From positions 1 to 6,616 of the forward strand of contig JAUPMC010000071.1 of the NCBI GenBank assembly GCA_030836605.1: 6,616 nucleotides of DNA. The letters are read 5' to 3'. Shown in pieces: positions 5,211-6,616 of this stretch (positions are counted from its first letter, which is position 1; the number at the start of each line of letters is the position of its first letter). The position numbers and the translations under genes are program-made. Origin of the DNA: Thermoplasmatota archaeon. GTDB taxonomy: Archaea; Thermoplasmatota; Thermoplasmata; UBA10834. The notes beneath the pieces are model-generated. The model did not search any database and was not told the DNA's origin. It saw nothing but the letters and a program-made list of their open reading frames with translations.

Positions 5211-6616
5211 ATGAAGTGGTCAAAAGCAAAACACCTTGGACGAATCAGTAACAGGAAAGCAATCATTTCTCTCATGGTCGTCGTGGCGCTCGTGGTGACA
5301 TCGGCCGTGACGGCGGTCGCCATGTCGCCACAGGTCGCGTCGATCGAGTCGACGACGCCCGAGCTGAGCATACTCAACATGACCCATGACCCCACGGAGG
5401 CGCTCGTGGACGAGTCGGTGGTCTGGACTGTTGTGGTCGAGGTCCAGGAGCCTGCCCAGCTGGGCAAGGGCCTGCTCTTCACATGGGACTGGGACGACGG
5501 CAGCTACACCGTCTACCACATGAAATCCCTCATCTCCGAGCCGATAGCGGTCGATGTCCAGGCGCATGCGTGGTCCGCGGCCGGGGTCTACGATGTCGTG
5601 GTATCCGTCTATGACGGATACGGGCCTCAGAAGAGCAGGTTCCACAACGTGTCCGCGACGACCCCGTTCATCGTCAAGGACGCAGAGCCGAACACCCCCC
5701 CGATCGCGAGCTTCTACTTGTGGCCTGAAGAGGGCACCGTGGACACCGTGTTCATGTTCAACGCCAACTCATCCTACGACTTCGAGGACCCCGTCGAGTC
5801 GCTCCTGGTGCGCTGGGACTGGGAGTCCGACAGCATATGGGACACCGACTACTCCGGGGACCAGGCCGCGGAGCACCTGTACGCGGCCCCGGGCGACTAC
5901 CTCGTGACGCTCGAGGTCATGGACACGGGCGGGCTGACGGACACGGCATGGGGGAACCTGACTGTTGTCGCCTCCACGGCCCTGACCCCGCATGACCCGA
6001 TCATCATAATCGGAGACACCGACTTCGTCCCTGAGAACGGAGTCGTCGGCGGGACAGGGACATCGGACGACCCGTACGTCATCGGTGGCTGGCTGCGAGA
6101 CACGGACTACGGGGACGCCAGAACCGTACTCGACGCGCGGAAGTGCTTCGTCATCAGGAACTGCCTGCTGATAGGGGATATCAACATCTCAGACACGGGC
6201 ATCTACCTCGAGAACGACGACTGCGCCACCGTCGAGGGCGTGGACGCGTCCGGATTCCGATTCGGCATGTTCGCGAAGGACATGGGCGCGTTGAACATGG
6301 ACTCATGCCGTATAGAGTTGAACGCCGATGGCGTCAATGTATTCAGGGCCCAATCCGTCGTGATCACCCGCAGCACGGTGTCATACAATATCGTCGGCGA
6401 GGGGAACGGAGAGGGTATCAACGTGGACGGTGCGGGATATGCCTCCATCTCCAGCAACACGATGGTTGGCAACCTCAACTCGCCTGTCCGGCTGTACTCC
6501 TGCGGCTTCGGAGAAGTCATGAACAACACGATGTCCGGATTCATCTCTCAACTCACTTACACCCAGGCGGTCGTCGCCTCCAACACCGTGATCTCCGGAG
6601 GCATATCCATCTACGG
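5211..6616 (+). CDS. Large exported surface protein: two PKD domains plus right-handed beta-helix (3' end cut by window edge)
   Basis: At least 468 residues, open at the right edge. A basic start (MKWSKAKHLGRISNRK) and hydrophobic segment (17-36) form an export signal ending near AVAMS. PKD-like domain 1 spans about 50-156 (TWDWDDG at 91-97, AGVYDVVVSVYDG at 124-136). Domain 2 spans about 162-254 (RWDWESD at 201-207, PGDYLVTLEVMDTGG). A linker with ENGVVGG and DDPYVIGGW (275-294) precedes repeating short strands (V..N.., I..N.., S.N...) from about residue 305 onward, typical of parallel beta-helix proteins of the NosD/pectate-lyase-like class. Six N-x-S/T sites (N56, N146, N186, N249, N325, N438) suit a glycosylated surface protein. 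PKD domains usually mediate adhesion or spacing; beta-helices bind or cleave polysaccharides, but no catalytic residues can be assigned from the visible part. ATG 5211 has GAGGGGG 8 bases upstream, and no better start exists. Confidence 0.9.
   Translation, partial: MKWSKAKHLGRISNRKAIISLMVVVALVVTSAVTAVAMSPQVASIESTTPELSILNMTHDPTEALVDESVVWTVVVEVQEPAQLGKGLLFTWDWDDGSYTVYHMKSLISEPIAVDVQAHAWSAAGVYDVVVSVYDGYGPQKSRFHNVSATTPFIVKDAEPNTPPIASFYLWPEEGTVDTVFMFNANSSYDFEDPVESLLVRWDWESDSIWDTDYSGDQAAEHLYAAPGDYLVTLEVMDTGGLTDTAWGNLTVVASTALTPHDPIIIIGDTDFVPENGVVGGTGTSDDPYVIGGWLRDTDYGDARTVLDARKCFVIRNCLLIGDINISDTGIYLENDDCATVEGVDASGFRFGMFAKDMGALNMDSCRIELNADGVNVFRAQSVVITRSTVSYNIVGEGNGEGINVDGAGYASISSNTMVGNLNSPVRLYSCGFGEVMNNTMSGFISQLTYTQAVVASNTVISGGISIY

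Noticed and set aside
1..6616. CRISPR array, insertion sequence or toxin-antitoxin pair
   Set aside because: No regularly spaced repeats, transposase motifs, terminal repeats or small paired genes were found on either strand.

Overview
The window reads as G+C-rich archaeal chromosome, most likely a Thermoplasmatota-type euryarchaeon. This assignment is inferred from gene content and promoter style, not from a marker gene. The clues are TATA-like boxes about 40-50 bases upstream of several starts, Shine-Dalgarno sequences next to starts, an archaeal-style zinc-ribbon protein, and a large exported protein. That exported protein joins PKD domains to a right-handed beta-helix through an 'ENGVVGG...GW' linker of the kind I associate with surface proteins of that group. 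No rRNA, tRNA, CRISPR array, insertion sequence or integrase was found.

Layout, left to right. A DEAD-box RNA helicase of the RhlE type runs off the left edge (1-869, minus). After about 180 bases of GC-rich, repeat-containing spacer comes a secreted S8 subtilisin-like protease (1052-2413, minus). It faces a small isochorismatase-family hydrolase (2593-3087, plus) across a divergent promoter region. The hydrolase converges on an unrecognised secreted protein, probably a beta-sandwich (3183-4019, minus). A 378-base gap without a convincing gene follows (4020-4397). It holds a self-complementary TATA box and three kinds of inverted repeat. Next are a cytoplasmic protein with many zinc-ligand residues (4398-5024, plus) and the PKD/beta-helix surface protein (5211 to beyond 6616, plus).

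The genes do not form one operon: strands alternate and each gene has its own spacer. Three of the six encode proteins with N-terminal export signals (protease, beta-sandwich protein, PKD/beta-helix protein). The common thread is therefore the cell surface or extracellular protein handling, but nothing in the sequence proves they act together.

No clear new defence, mobile or biosynthetic system is visible. The items most worth a second look are the paired 8-4-8 hairpins around the palindromic TATA box at 4048-4218, the split treble-clef/RING-like zinc layout of the 4398-5024 protein, and the subtilase that lacks a propeptide domain.
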